64,000 nucleotides of DNA from NCBI RefSeq assembly GCF_000383955.1, contig NZ_KB913013.1:6042746-6106745 (forward strand), written 5' to 3'. Position 1 is the stretch's first letter, and each line of letters starts with the position of its first letter. The translations under genes were made by a program, and so were the position numbers. A model generated the notes under the pieces. It was not told where the DNA came from. It saw only the letters and a program-made list of their open reading frames with translations, and ran no database searches. This DNA comes from Rudanella lutea DSM 19387. GTDB taxonomy: Bacteria > Bacteroidota > Bacteroidia > Cytophagales > Spirosomataceae. Of the stretch, positions 61,896-64,000 are shown piece by piece.

Positions 61896-63485
61896 TTACG
61901 GAACAGGGCTCCGCTTCGTCTTCTTCCGAATCGCTTCAATCTCGGCCTGCATACTGGCCACCATCGCCCCATTCTCCCCGCTCAGGTTGCGCTTCTCCCC
62001 GATGTCCGTCGAGAGGTTATACAGTTGCGGGGTATGCTGAAAACCGCCTTCAACGCCTTTATTGGCCATAAAATCGGGCAGACGTTTTTCTTTGGGGAAT
62101 GGCTCAATGTACTTCCAGTCGCCTTTCCGCAGCGAGGTCGTGTACGATTCTTCCAGCAGCCAGGTTCGGCCGGGTTTGGTGTGGTCCAGAAGGGTCGTGA
62201 GCAAGTTTTGGCTGTCGATAGCCTCATTGTCGGCCAGCGGTTGCCCGACCAAAGCCGCAAACGAAGCATACAAATCTACCTGACTGATCAGGGCCTTGCT
62301 GGTGCCGGGCTTCACTTTTCCAGGCCACCAGAGAACGGTGGGCACGCGGGTGCCGGCCTCGTAAGCGCTGTATTTACCTCCCCGCATCGGCCCGCCCGGT
62401 TTGTGAGCACCCAGCAGTTCCATCGCCTGATCGTCGTACCCATCGCTGATAACCGGCCCATTGTCGCTCGTGAAAATAACGAGGGTATTCTCGGCTAACC
62501 CCAACTTTTTCAGTTCGGCCATTACCTCGCCCGTCATCCAGTCCATCTGCGCAATGGCATCACCCCGTGGTCCCATGCTGCTTTTCCCCTTGAAACGTGG
62601 ATTGGGCAAACGCGGCACGTGAATGTCGTGGAAGGAAAAGAACAGGAAGAACGGCTTGTCTTTTTCGGCCCGGATAAACCGTTTGGCCTTGTCGGTCAGC
62701 ACATCGGGAAACTCCTCATCGACCCAGAGGGCCGATTTGCCGCCTTTCATGTAGCCAATGCGGCTGATGCCGTTGATGATCGAATTGCTATGCTGTTTGT
62801 CGGCTCCCTGCCGGAGCAGGTTGGGGCTGTCGAGGCCGTTGGCATACCCGTCGAGTTTCTTCTCATAATTGACCACAATGGGGTCATTCTTATCGGCATT
62901 GACCACCCGGTGGTTTTCGACGTACACCGTCGGGACCCGGTCGCCGGTGGCGGGCAGCAGAAAACTGTAATCGAAGCCGATTTCGCGCGGACCGGGCTTT
63001 ATATCCCCGTTCCAGTCGATGGAGCCATTGCCCAAACCCAGATGCCATTTACCGACTACGCCCGTTCGGTAACCAGCCTTTTGCAACATACCCGGCAGGG
63101 TGTAGCTACCCGGCTGAATGAGCAGCGGTGCATCGCCCTGCAAAATAGCCGCGTTGTTGCGGAAGGCGTGTTGGCCGGTCAGTACGGAATAGCGCGAGGG
63201 CGTACAGGTGGCCGAGGTCGTATGGGCATCGGTAAACACGATGCCCTCCTTTGCCAGCCGGTCTACCTCCGGCGTTTTTACCCCGATTGCCCCGTTGTAC
63301 CCAACGTCACCATAGCCCAGATCGTCGACATAGAAGATGACGATGTTCGGGTTTCGTGCGGTGTTTTGCTCGTCCGTTTGCCGCATATTTCCGGTGGGCA
63401 TCAGGCAGGAATTGACGGATAGCAACGCTATAAGGGAAACAAGCCCCCAGCGAAATGACAGTGATTTGGGGTAATAAAGCGGCAT
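61896..63485 (-). CDS. Sulfatase (probable lipoprotein) upstream of the hybrid sensor
   Basis: The ATG at 63485 (MPLYYPKSLSFRW) gives 529 residues and a lipoprotein-like signal ending LLSVNSC (C27). Motifs: IVIFYVDDLGYGDVG, formylglycine CTPSR (C94) with VLTGQHAF, VVGKWHLG, FSFHDIHVPRLP and FTSDNGP. It resembles arylsulfatase-A-like enzymes of marine and soil Bacteroidota. It ends 49 bases before the hybrid sensor start, so the two may be co-transcribed. It is the third sulfatase in 20 kb. Confidence 0.95.
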   Translation of the reverse strand: MPLYYPKSLSFRWGLVSLIALLSVNSCLMPTGNMRQTDEQNTARNPNIVIFYVDDLGYGDVGYNGAIGVKTPEVDRLAKEGIVFTDAHTTSATCTPSRYSVLTGQHAFRNNAAILQGDAPLLIQPGSYTLPGMLQKAGYRTGVVGKWHLGLGNGSIDWNGDIKPGPREIGFDYSFLLPATGDRVPTVYVENHRVVNADKNDPIVVNYEKKLDGYANGLDSPNLLRQGADKQHSNSIINGISRIGYMKGGKSALWVDEEFPDVLTDKAKRFIRAEKDKPFFLFFSFHDIHVPRLPNPRFKGKSSMGPRGDAIAQMDWMTGEVMAELKKLGLAENTLVIFTSDNGPVISDGYDDQAMELLGAHKPGGPMRGGKYSAYEAGTRVPTVLWWPGKVKPGTSKALISQVDLYASFAALVGQPLADNEAIDSQNLLTTLLDHTKPGRTWLLEESYTTSLRKGDWKYIEPFPKEKRLPDFMANKGVEGGFQHTPQLYNLSTDIGEKRNLSGENGAMVASMQAEIEAIRKKTKRSPVP

Positions 63486-63695
63486 GAATAAACAGGTTTG
63501 GATCAGACGTATTACGAAAAGCAAGTTACCAGCCACGGAGTCGTTTGCAGGGGTCTTTTCGGTCAAAAGGGGGTATGGGACGTTCAAAATCTGATGAAAC
63601 CACTGGTCCACTCACTAAAAGAAATGATTTTCATAATACATTGGTATATAGCTTAAATGGCCATTCTTAACATTACCACTAAACCCCAGATTAGC

Positions 63696-64000
63696 ATGAT
63701 TAAACTTTTTATAATTCTTCTGGCATTCGGGATGAGTGTCACGGTATATGGTCAAGGTAATTATGTTGCCAACTCAACTACTACGTTAGGTCCAGGTACA
63801 TATAATACCCTGGTAGGGCCGGGTGCGGGTGGCTCTGGTTATCTCACAGGCGAAAAGAATACAGCTGTTGGTTACTATGCCGGTTATCCCCTTACAACGG
63901 GCAAATGGAATGTGTTTGTGGGTGTAGACGCGGGCCGGTTCGTGACAACAGCTTCAGAAAACACGATGATTGGCTATGAGGCCGGTTCGAGTACTATAAC
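63696..64000 (+). CDS. Secreted protein with N-x-x-x-G-x-x-A-G repeats, 3' partial
   Basis: The ATG at 63696 begins MIKLFIILLAFGMSVTVYGQ, a clear signal peptide; the frame is open to the window end (101 full codons). Short repeats follow about every 22-24 residues: YNTLVGPGAG, NTAVGYYAG, NVFVGVDAG and NTMIGYEAG. This pattern is typical of surface adhesin head or phage-fibre-like stalks in Bacteroidota. The C-terminal domain that would settle the function is outside the window. GC content looks lower than in its neighbours. Confidence 0.75.
   Translation, partial: MIKLFIILLAFGMSVTVYGQGNYVANSTTTLGPGTYNTLVGPGAGGSGYLTGEKNTAVGYYAGYPLTTGKWNVFVGVDAGRFVTTASENTMIGYEAGSSTI

Overview
The window comes from a Bacteroidota genome, most likely a Cytophagales bacterium of the Spirosoma/Rudanella type. 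Three things point there: moderately high GC; typical families (SusC/SusD, a hybrid one-protein two-component sensor, a GLPGLI-like protein next to a large outer-membrane barrel, type IX secretion tail, clade II NosZ); and promoters with the Bacteroidota -7 element TAnnTTTG. This is family-level inference. I found no rRNA, tRNA, CRISPR array, insertion sequence or integrase.

Layout. 1-8156: 3' part of an S9 peptidase, then an OmpR-type regulator/kinase pair divergent from a GLPGLI-like exported protein and a TonB-receptor-like barrel. A five-unit, 10-bp TTAAC array sits between the two transcription units. 8178-9935: an islet of four very small unknown genes bracketed by two long perfect hairpins; two of the four proteins are paralogues. 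9937-14708: front-end fatty acid desaturase, DUF5694 protein, DUF4886 hydrolase-like protein, TauE/SafE permease.

14709-27726: nitric oxide and nitrous oxide module. On the minus strand: cytochrome c, nosZ (clade II), a membrane-NosL fusion, nosD, nosF, nosY. On the plus strand: ric (di-iron Fe-S repair), an Rrf2/NsrR-like regulator with three cysteines, a fasciclin lipoprotein, an unrecognised cysteine-rich 595-residue protein, and quinol-type norB. Four promoters in this module carry an inverted repeat of the form AAAGAy-N6-wTCTTT, suggesting one NO-responsive regulon. No nitrite reductase is in the window.

27876-33960: a three-gene operon of planctomycete-type proteins (DUF1553/1549 cytochrome, DUF1501, DUF2231-cytochrome-LRR). 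34154-35022: ArsR/SRPBCC pair with a double operator. 35277-38199: citrate-type transporter plus AtuA-family large and small proteins, translationally coupled. 38325-42097: arsenic operon (arsR, arsM, arsN2-like, acr3, metallophosphoesterase) with two copies of one operator. 42098-43365: gene-poor, holding a frameshifted gene remnant.

43366-63485: polysaccharide region. A sulfatase and a secreted GH128-type glucanase lie on the plus strand. A Fic protein with two inverted-repeat operators lies on the minus strand. A minus-strand utilisation locus follows (sulfatase, hybrid sensor/regulator, SusC, SusD, sulfatase, beta-helix protein), probably for a sulfated glycan. The window ends inside a plus-strand gene for a secreted protein with short N-x-x-x-G-x-x-A-G repeats.
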